A stretch of 64,000 bases of DNA from a bacterium (GCA_018266105.1 JAFEBA010000039.1:319-64318); one strand, 5' to 3'. Positions 41,370 to 50,475 are shown, counted from the stretch's first letter. Translations and numbers: made by a program. Notes: a model not told the origin generated them from the letters alone.

Positions 41370-43183
41370 TTGGCATCCCCGTCGATTTGCTCTTGGAGCG
41401 CGTTCAAACTCAGCCCGGCCGGCAAGAACTGGTCGAGCATCTGCAACATCTGGGCTGTGACGTGGAGGGCTATGCCACCATGCGTCGCTTCGCCTGCGGC
41501 CGTTGCGGTAACCTCATGGAGATTACCGAGACCGAGAATCCTCCGGTGGTTTGTGATCGCTGCGGCACCGACTTCAAGACTTCTCCGGACCAGCTCTCAG
41601 CCGCCGGTGAAAAAGACGTGGTGCGTATGGAGCTGCTTGCGGTTCGCCCCGACATGTTTGATCCGGGCGGACTGGCCCGCACCCTGCGCAATTATTTCAA
41701 GGAGACGCTGGACACCCCCAGCTACCCCTCCAGCGCTTCGGATTTCTCGGTCAGCGTCGAGCCCGGACTGGAGCAGCGCCCTTACATCGCCTGCGCCGTG
41801 GTGCGCAACCTGAAGCTGGATGATGACAAGATCCGCGTGATTATGAAGTTGCAGGAGAACCTGCACTGGGCTCTGGGGCGCGACCGCAAGCGGGCTTCGA
41901 TCGGGGTCTACGATCTGGATACCCTGCAGGGCAAGCGCTTTCGTTATACCAGTGTGGCTCCTGAAGAGTTACAATTCGCACCCCTGGGCTACAGCGCCGA
42001 GGAGAAGTGGACGCCGGCCCGGGTGCTGGCCGAGCACACCAAGGGTACGGCATATGCCCGTCTGATCAAGGATCATCCTCGCTACCCGATTTTGTTCGAT
42101 GAGAACAATCAGGTGATGGCTCTGATTCCGATCATCAATTCCGAGGCCACCAAGGTCTCTAAGAACTCTACCAATTTCTTTATCGACGTGACCGGTCTGG
42201 AAGAGCGCATCGTCAACAAAACACTGAACACGATCGTGACCTCCATGCTGGAGCTGGACCCCGGGGCTCGTCTGGAAACCGTGCGCATCGACTCGGCTTC
42301 GGGAGCCCAGGTAACCCCCGATCTGACGCCTCAGCAGGCAGTGCTCAATCCGGTCACGGCAGCCAGTCGCATTGGTGTACCGCTGGACAAAGATGGCGTG
42401 ATCGAGTGCCTGCGTCGCATGGGTCACGAGGTCAGCCAGCGCGCCGACGGCAACCTGGACGTGAAGATTCCCGCCTATCGCAACGATATTCTACACGAGG
42501 TGGATTTGATCGAGGACGTGGCCATCGCATATGGCTACCACAACATTGTTCCCACTCTGGTGCCCACACTTACGGTTGGCTCCGAGCAACCCCTTGAAAC
42601 CGCAGGCGCGTCGGCTCGCGCCGCACTGACCGGACTGGGCTATCTGGAAGTGTTGACCTTGATTCTCTCCAATGAAGCGGCCCAGTATGATTTGCTGGGA
42701 CGCCCTCGGGAAGACCGGCACGTAGTCATTCAATTGCCGATCAGCCAGGATCAGACCATGGTGCGCGTCAGTCTCCTCCCCGGTCTGTTGGATACCTTGA
42801 GCGTCAACACCGACCACGAACTGCCTCAGCGCATCTTTGAAATCGGCAATATCTCTCTGTTGGATGACAGTGAAACGGGAGCCAGCGAGCATCGTCGCCT
42901 GGCGGCCGCCGCCATCGGTCCGCGGGTGGATTTTGCTCAGATGCGCGCCACCTGTGAGGCTCTGCTGCGTGAATTCGGCTGGAAGCTGGAAACCCGAGCT
43001 TCTCAAGACCCGGCTTTCTTAAGCGGGCGCGGAGCTGAAGTTTGGGGGCACCGGGGCGAGCAGAGTGTGCGGTTGGGGTTGCTGGGTGAAATTCACCCGC
43101 AGTGGCTGGAGCACTACGGCCTGGGTCATCCGGCCGCCGCTTTTGAGCTGCATTTCGACCTGCTCAGTCAGCCACAATCATAG
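41360..43183 (+). CDS. pheT: Phenylalanyl-tRNA synthetase beta subunit, archaeal type with zinc-ribbon insert
   Basis: 607 residues, between archaeal (about 550) and bacterial (about 800) lengths. It lacks the bacterial N-terminal tRNA-binding and C-terminal anticodon-fold domains. Start MPVIGIPVDLLLERVQ, then residues 37-75 hold CGRCGNLMEITETEN...CDRCGTDF, a four-Cys zinc ribbon that interrupts the usual N-terminal beta-subunit domain. The core continues with ELLAVRPDMFDPGGLARTLR, the B3/4 editing-like region, the B5 domain LNPVTAASRIGVPLDKDGVIECLRRMG, and the catalytic-like module with PAYRNDILHEVDLIEDVAIAYGY. It is coupled to pheS by a 10-base overlap. Confidence 0.92.
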   Translation: MPVIGIPVDLLLERVQTQPGRQELVEHLQHLGCDVEGYATMRRFACGRCGNLMEITETENPPVVCDRCGTDFKTSPDQLSAAGEKDVVRMELLAVRPDMFDPGGLARTLRNYFKETLDTPSYPSSASDFSVSVEPGLEQRPYIACAVVRNLKLDDDKIRVIMKLQENLHWALGRDRKRASIGVYDLDTLQGKRFRYTSVAPEELQFAPLGYSAEEKWTPARVLAEHTKGTAYARLIKDHPRYPILFDENNQVMALIPIINSEATKVSKNSTNFFIDVTGLEERIVNKTLNTIVTSMLELDPGARLETVRIDSASGAQVTPDLTPQQAVLNPVTAASRIGVPLDKDGVIECLRRMGHEVSQRADGNLDVKIPAYRNDILHEVDLIEDVAIAYGYHNIVPTLVPTLTVGSEQPLETAGASARAALTGLGYLEVLTLILSNEAAQYDLLGRPREDRHVVIQLPISQDQTMVRVSLLPGLLDTLSVNTDHELPQRIFEIGNISLLDDSETGASEHRRLAAAAIGPRVDFAQMRATCEALLREFGWKLETRASQDPAFLSGRGAEVWGHRGEQSVRLGLLGEIHPQWLEHYGLGHPAAAFELHFDLLSQPQS

Positions 43184-43188
43184 ACAGG

Positions 43189-44520
43189 CTAGCCGGCCGA
43201 CAGAATCAGACGAAACTCGGTCCCAGGGCTGAGATTTTCCTGTTCCAGTTGGCCGCCGTGGAGCTCTGTGAGCATCTTGGCGATGTAGAGACCGAGCCCG
43301 GTGGAGCTTTCCTTGCCGGTTGGGCGATTACCGACCTTGCCAAACATGGTGAATAGCTTGGCTTTCTGATCTTCGGGGACGCCGGGGCCCTGGTCGCGCA
43401 CGCGCACAATGGCCTTGTCTCCCTGTTTCTCCAGCAATACTTCGATGCGCGACTCCAAAGGGCTATATTTGACGGCATTCTCGACCAGATTGTCCAGGAT
43501 GGAAGCCATTCGGTTGCTGTCCACCTCAGCCTTCAGGCTTGAATCCAGCTCCCAGTGCAGCGACTGATGCTTTTTGCGGGCGGATGGCTCCAGTTTGCGC
43601 AGCACGCGCTCCAGAATGGGCGCCAGTTCGGTCAGGCCTTTTTGCAGAATGACCTTGCGTTCTTCCAGGTAGGCCACTTCAGACAGATGCTGCACCAGTT
43701 CCAGAGCCTGGCTGGCGGCCTGTTCCATGGTGGAGAGGTCCTTGGCCAGTCCTTCGTTCAGTTCGTATTCCTCGCGGCACACCTCGACCAGGCCGATGAC
43801 CGCGCCGACCGGATTGCGTAAATCGTGAGCGATGATATGGAGATGCTCGTGGTTGCGACGCATCACTTCTTGCAGGCGATCGTTGCTGGCCTGGGCTTTG
43901 AGATAGGCCCGACTGACTTCATCGTTTTTATGCTGCACGCGAACCCGCTGGCGGTCATAGCTGCTCTTGAACTGATGGGTCCCGTAGCCCAGGGCGAACA
44001 TGGCCATCAAGAGGCCGATGGCGCTATCCAAGAATTGCAGCCGGCCGCTGGAATACTGCATGATCCACTCGGGCTGCACGCCCTCGACCACCAGACAGAA
44101 GACCGCGCTGGCCAGGTAAAGGCAGAAGATCGGTGCTCGCTGCGACTCGGAGATGCTCATGGCCAGAAATAGAGCCAGCAGATAAACCATGGGCACACTG
44201 CCGTTCAGGCCGCCGTTGAGAAGGTAGGCCAGCGCCAGGCTGATCGAGGTGGCCAGGGCAAAGCCCCAGCGTAGCAGCGAGGAGATTCCGTAGCGCTGAG
44301 CCTTGTAGCGCATCCATTCGAGCAAAATAAACAGGCTGATGATTAAGGCTAGCAGGGCCGGGGTGACGCCGCCGACCAGGTTGACCACCACGGCGATCAC
44401 GCAGTATGCACTGGCGATACGGCAGGCCGAGATGAATTGCCTGGCCTCAAAGGGGAGGCTGGACATCACACCCGTCTCCTGGCTGCGGTCCACCCCCGGC
44501 AAAGGCGTCTGCTCGGACAT
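43189..44520 (-). CDS. Membrane histidine kinase
   Basis: About 443 residues. Six membrane helices (about 30-190), a short helical linker, then HisKA with the phospho-accepting His in IIAHDLRNPVG (about residue 231). The HATPase domain has LDNLVENAVKYSP (N box), VRDQGPGVPED (G1) and STGLGLYIAKMLTELHGG (G2). All catalytic boxes are intact. No partner response regulator lies next to it; the stand-alone receiver and receiver-kinase proteins 17-20 kb upstream are possible partners. ATG at 44520 has GTGAGG upstream; an in-frame start at 44535 is less likely. Confidence 0.9.
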   Translation of the reverse strand: MSEQTPLPGVDRSQETGVMSSLPFEARQFISACRIASAYCVIAVVVNLVGGVTPALLALIISLFILLEWMRYKAQRYGISSLLRWGFALATSISLALAYLLNGGLNGSVPMVYLLALFLAMSISESQRAPIFCLYLASAVFCLVVEGVQPEWIMQYSSGRLQFLDSAIGLLMAMFALGYGTHQFKSSYDRQRVRVQHKNDEVSRAYLKAQASNDRLQEVMRRNHEHLHIIAHDLRNPVGAVIGLVEVCREEYELNEGLAKDLSTMEQAASQALELVQHLSEVAYLEERKVILQKGLTELAPILERVLRKLEPSARKKHQSLHWELDSSLKAEVDSNRMASILDNLVENAVKYSPLESRIEVLLEKQGDKAIVRVRDQGPGVPEDQKAKLFTMFGKVGNRPTGKESSTGLGLYIAKMLTELHGGQLEQENLSPGTEFRLILSAG

Positions 44521-44555
44521 ACGCCTCACTTGCACCAGCAGGCGTGTTTACCCTG

Positions 44556-44900
44556 TTAGAAGGCGTCCAGCAAATGAGAGACTTGATAAGGCGGCCCCCA
44601 GACCAGCAAAACATCGAATCGCATCAGTGATTCTTGCGATAGATTGCGGCGCATGAGGAAATCCTGGGCGGCTCTGCGCACCCTCTGAATTTGGCGGGGT
44701 TGCACCGCCTCCACGCGAGGCTGGCGCAGGCTGCCTTTTACTTCCAAGAAAACGATGGTCTTGCCCTGGCGTGCCACCACGTCAATCTCACCGGTCTTGG
44801 ACCGGAAATTTCGGGCTAAAATTTCGTAGCCCAGTTCCACCAGATATTGAACAGCCCAGTCTTCGGTGGCGCGACCGGTCTCGTAGGAGTTAGTGGCCAC
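44556..44900 (-). CDS. yraN: YraN-family (UPF0102) nuclease-like protein
   Basis: 114 residues, the usual YraN length. It has the restriction-endonuclease-like fold signature: RATEDWAVQYLVELGYEILARN, then FRSKTGEIDVVARQGKTIVFLEVKG (catalytic-type GEID and EVK), and ALQPRQIQRVRRAAQDFL-like block VQPRQIQRVRRAAQDFLMRR. Its role is unknown, but it is often next to rnhB or processing genes. GTG at 44900 is chosen; the longer open frame upstream is not conserved. Divergent from the lytic transglycosylase gene, 21 bases away. Confidence 0.9.
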   Translation of the reverse strand: MATNSYETGRATEDWAVQYLVELGYEILARNFRSKTGEIDVVARQGKTIVFLEVKGSLRQPRVEAVQPRQIQRVRRAAQDFLMRRNLSQESLMRFDVLLVWGPPYQVSHLLDAF

Positions 44901-44921
44901 GGGAGGAACGCCTTTCTCAGG

Positions 44922-46538
44922 ATGAGAGTGAGGCCGGCGTTCCTGTTTCTGGCAATGATGCTGTCCGGCTGCCAACGCTCCGGGCCTACAGCCACGCTTA
45001 CCCCGGCTACTCCTGTGCCCAGTCAGAGCAGCACTCCAAACCCCGGCTCTGCTCAGCCCCTGCCACCCGAGATCGACCCTGCCCTGGAAAAGGGGCAATT
45101 GCGCGCTTACTATAACAAAAAATACACGGATGAGGAGTTTGCGGCTGTTCGGTCCGTCGTGGAAGAACTTTTGCCGAACTACACCCCGGCCGAAAAGCGT
45201 CAGGCCATCTCGGAAATTCTGGCTTTTTCCTACGTGATCTTTCACGAGACTCAGTATCATCGACTGGATCGCAATCACGCGGCCCTGCGCCGCCACGAGA
45301 AGACCCTGGTTGAGATGGCGAAGCGCTATCAGGTTCCGCCCATGGCCGTGATGGCCATCGTCTCCTGGGAGAATTCGGGCGGGGTCAGCAAGGTCTCGGC
45401 CGCCGACGCCGCTGGACTGGGACAGATGACCGACGGAGCCATCGAGGAAGCTCATCGCTATGCTCACCAGGAGGCCGGTCGTCTGCGCTTGGAATCAAGC
45501 AATCCGGCCGGTTCGGAACCCATGGCCAAGTATCTTGAAAGCATTGAGTTTCGCCACCAGAAGGCGGCCAAGCGGGCCAAGCTGCCGGACGAACGCTTTG
45601 TTCCAGAGTGCAATCTGGAGGATATGGTGCTGTTTTTTCGTTTTCTGCTCTCCCAGGTGGGCGGGCGGGTGGACCACGCCATTGGTTCTTATCATAAAGG
45701 CGCCGCCAATACGGACGACATCCTGTACGATTATTTGAGCCGCACCGAGGGGCAGGTGGTGCCCCCCGGAGCCGACCGCACGGACTTCCTGGCCGCTTTG
45801 GAACGCCGAAATGTGACCTACATTAGCCTTTGGAACGACCCTCGCTCTCGCCAGATGCTCAACGGTCTGCGCACCATGGATGGCGAGGTGACCACCGATG
45901 ACAACCGTTCCCAGGCTCTGGGCGATGAAAGCGATATTTATCCCTGGAAGGTGCTGGGCTCCCTGGCCGCCTACCGGCAGGGCCAGCAGTACGTGGACCA
46001 GCAGATTCAGCGCTATTCCGGACCTCAGGCCGAGGCAGAGACCCGCGGCCTGCCCGTATATGAGTCTTTAGCCGCTTTGAAAAAGGCCTACCAGGAGCGC
46101 AAACTGGTTCAGTCGCGGGCGCCGCTGGCCGACTATGGCTATCACAGCGGATTTCCCAGCGAATTTGTGGCCTGCAGCGACTTCGTCACGCCGGAACTGG
46201 AAGGTTACCTCTTCAGTCTGGTGATGCGCTGGCGCAAGACGGCCAATCAGGGGGAGCTGTTGTTGCCGGTCAAAACGCTGATGAACACCCGCGCGCTGAG
46301 CGTGGGAGGTTACGGCCTGTTTTCCAAGGTGCAGATGAAAGGAGTGACCTGCTTGATCGCTCCCCAGGACCTGCCCGAGGAGCAGCGTAGCGCACTGCGC
46401 AAGGTGCTGGAGGTGGATTTCCTCAATGACCGCATCTATCGCTCTACTCTAGACAACGGCGATGTGTTGGTGACACTCAACCCACGCTTTGGCCACCAGT
46501 TTCTGGCTGCCTACAACAAATATCGAGCGGATCATTAA
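44922..46538 (+). CDS. Lytic transglycosylase-like lipoprotein
   Basis: 538 residues. Lipoprotein signal peptide ending LMMLSGC (lipobox), so it is anchored to a membrane. Soluble lytic transglycosylase (SLT) domain about 140-240: VPPMAVMAIVSWENSGGVSKVSAADAAGLGQMTDGAIEEA, with the catalytic Glu at about residue 150 (WENS). The remaining 300 residues (LGDESDIYPWKVLGSLAAYR, YGYHSGFPSEFVACSDFVTP) have no named domain. It cleaves MurNAc-GlcNAc bonds in peptidoglycan, complementing the SpoIID protein. Divergent from yraN, and its stop overlaps the ABC ATPase start by one base (TAATG). Confidence 0.82.
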   Translation: MRVRPAFLFLAMMLSGCQRSGPTATLTPATPVPSQSSTPNPGSAQPLPPEIDPALEKGQLRAYYNKKYTDEEFAAVRSVVEELLPNYTPAEKRQAISEILAFSYVIFHETQYHRLDRNHAALRRHEKTLVEMAKRYQVPPMAVMAIVSWENSGGVSKVSAADAAGLGQMTDGAIEEAHRYAHQEAGRLRLESSNPAGSEPMAKYLESIEFRHQKAAKRAKLPDERFVPECNLEDMVLFFRFLLSQVGGRVDHAIGSYHKGAANTDDILYDYLSRTEGQVVPPGADRTDFLAALERRNVTYISLWNDPRSRQMLNGLRTMDGEVTTDDNRSQALGDESDIYPWKVLGSLAAYRQGQQYVDQQIQRYSGPQAEAETRGLPVYESLAALKKAYQERKLVQSRAPLADYGYHSGFPSEFVACSDFVTPELEGYLFSLVMRWRKTANQGELLLPVKTLMNTRALSVGGYGLFSKVQMKGVTCLIAPQDLPEEQRSALRKVLEVDFLNDRIYRSTLDNGDVLVTLNPRFGHQFLAAYNKYRADH

Positions 46539-47470
46539 TGTCTCAGGCCCTGAAAATTGAACAACTTCGCAAAACTTATGCCGGGGGGGTCGAAGCCCTC
46601 AAAGGCGTGGACCTCAAGGTCGAGCAGGGCGAGTTTTTCGCGCTGCTTGGTCCAAACGGGGCCGGCAAGTCCACTCTGATCGGCATTCTGACCGGCTTGG
46701 TGAATAAGAGCTCGGGCAAGGTTCGGGTCTTTGAAGAGGACCTGGACGTCTCCCCAGAGCGAGTCAAAGCCCAGTTGGGAGTGATGACTCAGGAGCTGAA
46801 CTTCAATATTTTCGAGAGCTGTTGGAATACGGTCAATTTCCAGGCCGGTTACTATGGTATCGACTGGAAAGAGGCCAGCCGTCGCACAGAGCAGTTGTTG
46901 CGCGACCTGGAGCTTTGGGATAAGGCCCAGCAGCCGGTGCGCAATCTCAGCGGCGGAATGAAGCGTCGCTTGATGCTGGCGCGGGCTCTGGTGCACGACC
47001 CTAAGGTCTTGATTTTAGATGAGCCCACTGCCGGACTGGATATCGAGTTGCGCCGCAGTCTCTGGGTCTATCTGCAGAAGCGCAACGAGGCCGGTTTAAC
47101 CATTATTCTCACCACCCACTACCTGGAAGAGGCGGAAGCGCTGTGCAACCGGGTGGCCATCATCGACCAGGGCGTCATTTTGCGCGATGCTCCCACTCGG
47201 GATTTGCTAGGACAGCTTAAAAAGCAGACCTTTGTGCTGGAGCTGGCCGAGAGCGGGCCGGTGCCGGCTGACGATGAAGAAATTCAGTATCGCGAAGTGG
47301 ATGAGCTGACGCTGGAAGCAGACGTCTCTCACGGGATCACCATGAATGAAGTTTTCGAGCGGCTGGGACGCTCTCAGGTCAAAGTCCAGAGCATGCGCAC
47401 CAAGGCCAATCGACTGGAAGAGCTGTTCATCGATCTGGTGGGCAAGAAAAGCAAAGGCCTGACTGTATGA
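46538..47470 (+). CDS. ABC-2 type transporter ATP-binding protein
   Basis: 310 residues. Walker A GPNGAGKST (about 38-46), Q-loop, signature NLSGGMKRRLMLARALVHDP, Walker B VLILDEPTAGLD and H-loop TTHYLEEAEAL. It resembles the CcmA/YadG/NodI ATPases of ABC-2 exporters. The C-terminal 80 residues form the extra domain of this subgroup. The start overlaps the upstream stop, and its end overlaps the permease gene by 4 bases (ATGA), so it forms a unit with it. Substrate unknown; drug, polysaccharide or lipid export is typical. Confidence 0.93.
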   Translation: MSQALKIEQLRKTYAGGVEALKGVDLKVEQGEFFALLGPNGAGKSTLIGILTGLVNKSSGKVRVFEEDLDVSPERVKAQLGVMTQELNFNIFESCWNTVNFQAGYYGIDWKEASRRTEQLLRDLELWDKAQQPVRNLSGGMKRRLMLARALVHDPKVLILDEPTAGLDIELRRSLWVYLQKRNEAGLTIILTTHYLEEAEALCNRVAIIDQGVILRDAPTRDLLGQLKKQTFVLELAESGPVPADDEEIQYREVDELTLEADVSHGITMNEVFERLGRSQVKVQSMRTKANRLEELFIDLVGKKSKGLTV

Positions 47471-48240
47471 ATGCCCACCGACTCTATATCGCCTGGCTGA
47501 CCCTGACCCGCAAGGAGGTGATGCGCGTGCTGCGCATTTGGACCCAGACCTTGCTGCCGCCGGCCATCACCATGGGCATCTACTTCGTCGTGTTTGGTGC
47601 TTTTTTGGGCGGTCAGATCCGTCAGATTGAGAACTACCCGTACATTCAGTTCATACTGCCCGGCCTGGTCATGATGACCTGCATCACCAACAGCTTCTCA
47701 AACGTTGCCTCCAGCTTCTTCTCGGCCAAGTTTATGCGCCATATTGAGGAGATGCTGGTCTCGCCCATGCCAGACTGGATCATGGTGACGGGCTTTGTGG
47801 CCGGTGGCATTGTGCGCGGGGTGATTTGCGGAGTGATTGTGGCTCTGGTGGGGCTGTTCTTTACAAAAATCCCGGTCTTCAACGTGTTTATCATCATGTT
47901 TTATCTGCTGGCCTCGGCCTCTTTGTTTTCCCTGGCTGGCTTGCTGAACGCGCTGGTGGCGCGTAAGTTTGACGACATCTCGATCGTGCCAACCTTTGTG
48001 CTGACGCCACTGACCTACTTCGCCGGCACCTTTTACAGTATCAAGATGTTGCCGCCGACCTGGAAGACCTTAACGCTGGCTAACCCCATTTTTTATATGG
48101 TGGACGGCTTCCGCTACGGGTTCCTAGGTATCCACGATGCTTCTCTGCTGGTGGGCGTGGTGCTGCTGACGGTGCTCAATCTGCTGGGCCTGGCGGTCTC
48201 CATGCACATGGTGAAAAAGGGCGTCGGGCTGCGCAGTTAG
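47467..48240 (+). CDS. ABC-2 type transporter permease
   Basis: 257 residues, six membrane helices, with the ABC-2 block YIQFILPGLVMMTCITNSFSNVASSFFSAKF and HIEEMLVSPMPDWIMVTGFVAGG. The C-terminal NPIFYMVDGFRYGFLG segment matches the YadH/NodJ group. Works with the ATPase encoded directly upstream. The next gene starts 15 bases downstream. Confidence 0.92.
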   Translation: MNAHRLYIAWLTLTRKEVMRVLRIWTQTLLPPAITMGIYFVVFGAFLGGQIRQIENYPYIQFILPGLVMMTCITNSFSNVASSFFSAKFMRHIEEMLVSPMPDWIMVTGFVAGGIVRGVICGVIVALVGLFFTKIPVFNVFIIMFYLLASASLFSLAGLLNALVARKFDDISIVPTFVLTPLTYFAGTFYSIKMLPPTWKTLTLANPIFYMVDGFRYGFLGIHDASLLVGVVLLTVLNLLGLAVSMHMVKKGVGLRS

Positions 48241-48254
48241 AAGACGAAATTCCA

Positions 48255-49364
48255 ATGATCCCGCGATATACTACCTCCAACGAAGAACTCGACAAAAAGA
48301 TCTGGGAACTGATCGACCTGAATGGTCCCAGCAAAAACCGCGATCTGATCTTTCAGATGATGGTCACGGCCTTGAAGTTAGCCAAGGACGACACCGACCG
48401 GGGCGACCTGAAGATTATGAACTCCACTCTCAAGGAGATGCGCTTTACCTGGAAAGTCTACGGACCTTACCGTCGCCACCGCAAGGTCAGCGTCTTCGGC
48501 TCGGCCCGTACACCCGAAGACCATCCCGATTTTAAGATGGCGGTGGAATTCAGCCAGCGCATTGCGGATGAGGGTTTTATGACCATCACCGGGGGGGGCA
48601 ACGGCATCATGAAGGCTGGTAATGCCGGAGCCGGTCGTGAGCGAACCTTTGGAGCCAATATCCGCCTGCCCTTCGAACAGGCCTCCAACAGCGTCATCTC
48701 GGGTGACAGCAAGGTGATCAACTTTAAATATTTCTTCACCCGCAAACTGGCTTTTCTGAAAGAGTCGCACGCCGTGGTCTGCTTTCCTGGAGGCTTTGGC
48801 ACTCACGACGAGGCCTTTGAGTCGCTGACTCTGATCCAGACGGGCAAGTCCCACATGATGCCGGTGGTGCTGGTGCATCCCGAAGGCAGCAAGTTCTGGA
48901 CCACCTGGGAGCAGTATGTGCTGGACCATTTGTTGGAACCCGGGCTGATGTCTCCCGACGACACCAGTCTGTATCTGGTTACCGACTCGGTCGATCGGGC
49001 CGTCGAGGAAGTTGTCCACTTTTACCGTCGCTATCACAGCAGTCGCTATGTGGGCGACCAACTTGTCTTTCGCCTGCAGTCCCCTCTGGCCGCCGAGGAG
49101 GTTCAGGAGCTGAACCAGGAATTCAGCGATCTGCTGGCTCAGGGCAGCAGCTATGAGCAAGGCGGGCCTTTGCCGCAAGAATCTGGCGATCCCGACATCG
49201 CTCATCTGCCAAGGCTCTCTTTCCGTTTCGTCAAGCGTAAGTTTGGCCGTTTGCGCCAGCTGATTAACCGCATCAACAACTTTCCGCTTCGCAGCGACGC
49301 TCATCTCTGTTCTCCGGAAATCGGTCAGGGCGGCAATATTCCAGAAGAGAACGATCCGGATTGA
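48255..49364 (+). CDS. LOG-family protein (nucleotide 5'-monophosphate phosphoribohydrolase type), long form
   Basis: 369 residues. LOG-family core: VSVFGSARTPEDHPD, ITGGGNGIMKAGNAGAG and the PGGxGTxxE motif as PGGFGTHDE (about residue 178). The canonical 'LONELY GUY' enzymes convert cytokinin nucleotides to active bases; in bacteria the natural substrate is often unknown. It is longer than typical LOG proteins (about 200-250), with extra N-terminal (1-80) and C-terminal (about 290-369) regions of helical character. The stop overlaps the start of the mini kinase by 4 bases. Confidence 0.88.
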   Translation: MIPRYTTSNEELDKKIWELIDLNGPSKNRDLIFQMMVTALKLAKDDTDRGDLKIMNSTLKEMRFTWKVYGPYRRHRKVSVFGSARTPEDHPDFKMAVEFSQRIADEGFMTITGGGNGIMKAGNAGAGRERTFGANIRLPFEQASNSVISGDSKVINFKYFFTRKLAFLKESHAVVCFPGGFGTHDEAFESLTLIQTGKSHMMPVVLVHPEGSKFWTTWEQYVLDHLLEPGLMSPDDTSLYLVTDSVDRAVEEVVHFYRRYHSSRYVGDQLVFRLQSPLAAEEVQELNQEFSDLLAQGSSYEQGGPLPQESGDPDIAHLPRLSFRFVKRKFGRLRQLINRINNFPLRSDAHLCSPEIGQGGNIPEENDPD

Positions 49365-49936
49365 ACGTTCCCACTCTGCGTCGGCTCAGTCATGATCTGC
49401 GTGGCTCGCTGGCCAACCTGCGCATGGGTCTGCAGGCTTGCCGTGAGAGTCCAGACATGCTGACCGTGCTGGGCGAGGCCCTGCTGCAAGAAGTGGACTG
49501 TCTGGACCGGCGCCTGATTCAACTGAACTGGATGGCGCGCTGTGGCGCTCCCAACCCCGAGCTGGTCAATGTTCATGCCGTGGTCGAGGGCTGGGCTGCC
49601 GACCGCGGCGTCTCGGGCCTGCAGTTGGAACCGGTCCAGGCCCATCTGGACGCCGATCTCTTCAAGGCCGGACTGGACCAACTCTACGACAATGCCCTCA
49701 AACATGGGGGCGGTTGCCTGGGCGTGCGCCTGCTGGTGACCGGTCAGCGCTTGCTGCTGGAGGTTCGCGATCAGGATAAGGGATGGCCCGACAACATTTA
49801 TGACTGGCTCAAAGACCCACAGCTCTGGCGTGGGCAGGTGGCTCTCGGCCTGGCGGTTGCCCAGCGCGTGGCCCGTGCCCACGGGGGGGAACTGATTCTT
49901 GAGCCTGGCAGCGCCGCCCTGAGCATTCCCTTATGA
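49361..49936 (+). CDS. Mini histidine-kinase-like protein
   Basis: 191 residues with no sensor or membrane region. A HisKA-like segment at the N-terminus, LRRLSHDLRGSLANLRMGLQ (possible phospho-His in LSHDLR), and a HATPase-like domain with LDQLYDNALKHGG (N box) and GQVALGLAVAQRVARAHGG (G2). The G1 box is degenerate, VRDQDKGWPDN, rather than DxGxG, so ATP binding may be weak. TTG at 49361 is used because it overlaps the LOG stop and follows CCGGA; the gene then overlaps the flavin reductase by 4 bases. Could be a trimmed phosphotransfer or scaffolding protein. Confidence 0.75.
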   Translation: MNVPTLRRLSHDLRGSLANLRMGLQACRESPDMLTVLGEALLQEVDCLDRRLIQLNWMARCGAPNPELVNVHAVVEGWAADRGVSGLQLEPVQAHLDADLFKAGLDQLYDNALKHGGGCLGVRLLVTGQRLLLEVRDQDKGWPDNIYDWLKDPQLWRGQVALGLAVAQRVARAHGGELILEPGSAALSIPL

Positions 49937-50442
49937 AGATGGAGGCGCAGGAATTCAGACGGACCCTGGGCCGCTTCGCCACCGGGGTGGTGGCCGTCAC
50001 GGCCATGTGGGAGGAGCACCCATACGGAATGACGGTCAATTCATTCGCATCCGTTTCTCTCGACCCGCCCCTGGTTTTGTTTTGTTCCTACCCGGGTGGC
50101 CATACTTGCAAGGCCATTCAAGCCAGTGGCGCCTATGGAGTCAGCATTCTCAGGCAGGATCAGATGGAGCTTTGTAAACGCTTCGCCGGGATGACGGCGG
50201 TGGGTGAGATGGACCGTTTTCTGGGCCTGGAATATACGCGCAGTCCGGTTCTGGGGGTGCCCTGGATGGCTGATTGCCTGGCCTGGCTGGAGTGCCGCCT
50301 GGTCAATAGCTGGCAGGCGGGCGATCACGTGGTCTTATTGGGTCAGGTGGAACAAACCCGAATTGGGGCTGAGGCCGATCCGCTCTTGTTTTTTAATGGG
50401 CAGTGGCCCACGATTCAAAGCTCTCCGGGTGGGGTAGGATAA
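49933..50442 (+). CDS. Flavin reductase-like FMN-binding protein
   Basis: 169 residues of the flavin reductase/HpaC family, which reduces FMN or FAD for a two-component monooxygenase or binds flavin as an electron carrier. Family blocks: EFRRTLGRFATGVVAVTAM, YGMTVNSFASVSLDPPLVLF and LECRLVNSWQAGDHVVLLGQV. The short length is normal. ATG overlaps the mini-kinase stop by 4 bases. No matching monooxygenase is nearby. Confidence 0.9.
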   Translation: MKMEAQEFRRTLGRFATGVVAVTAMWEEHPYGMTVNSFASVSLDPPLVLFCSYPGGHTCKAIQASGAYGVSILRQDQMELCKRFAGMTAVGEMDRFLGLEYTRSPVLGVPWMADCLAWLECRLVNSWQAGDHVVLLGQVEQTRIGAEADPLLFFNGQWPTIQSSPGGVG

Positions 50443-50475
50443 CCCTCCAGTTTTCCATCGGAGGAAATCCTTATA

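Noticed and set aside
44556..45467. Long version of yraN (303 residues)
   Set aside because: The first 190 residues are not YraN-like and overlap the divergent lipoprotein gene. The normal YraN length is obtained from the GTG at 44900.
48378..49304. 308-residue minus-strand open frame opposite the LOG gene
   Set aside because: Shadow. The plus-strand gene has the PGGxGTxxE motif.
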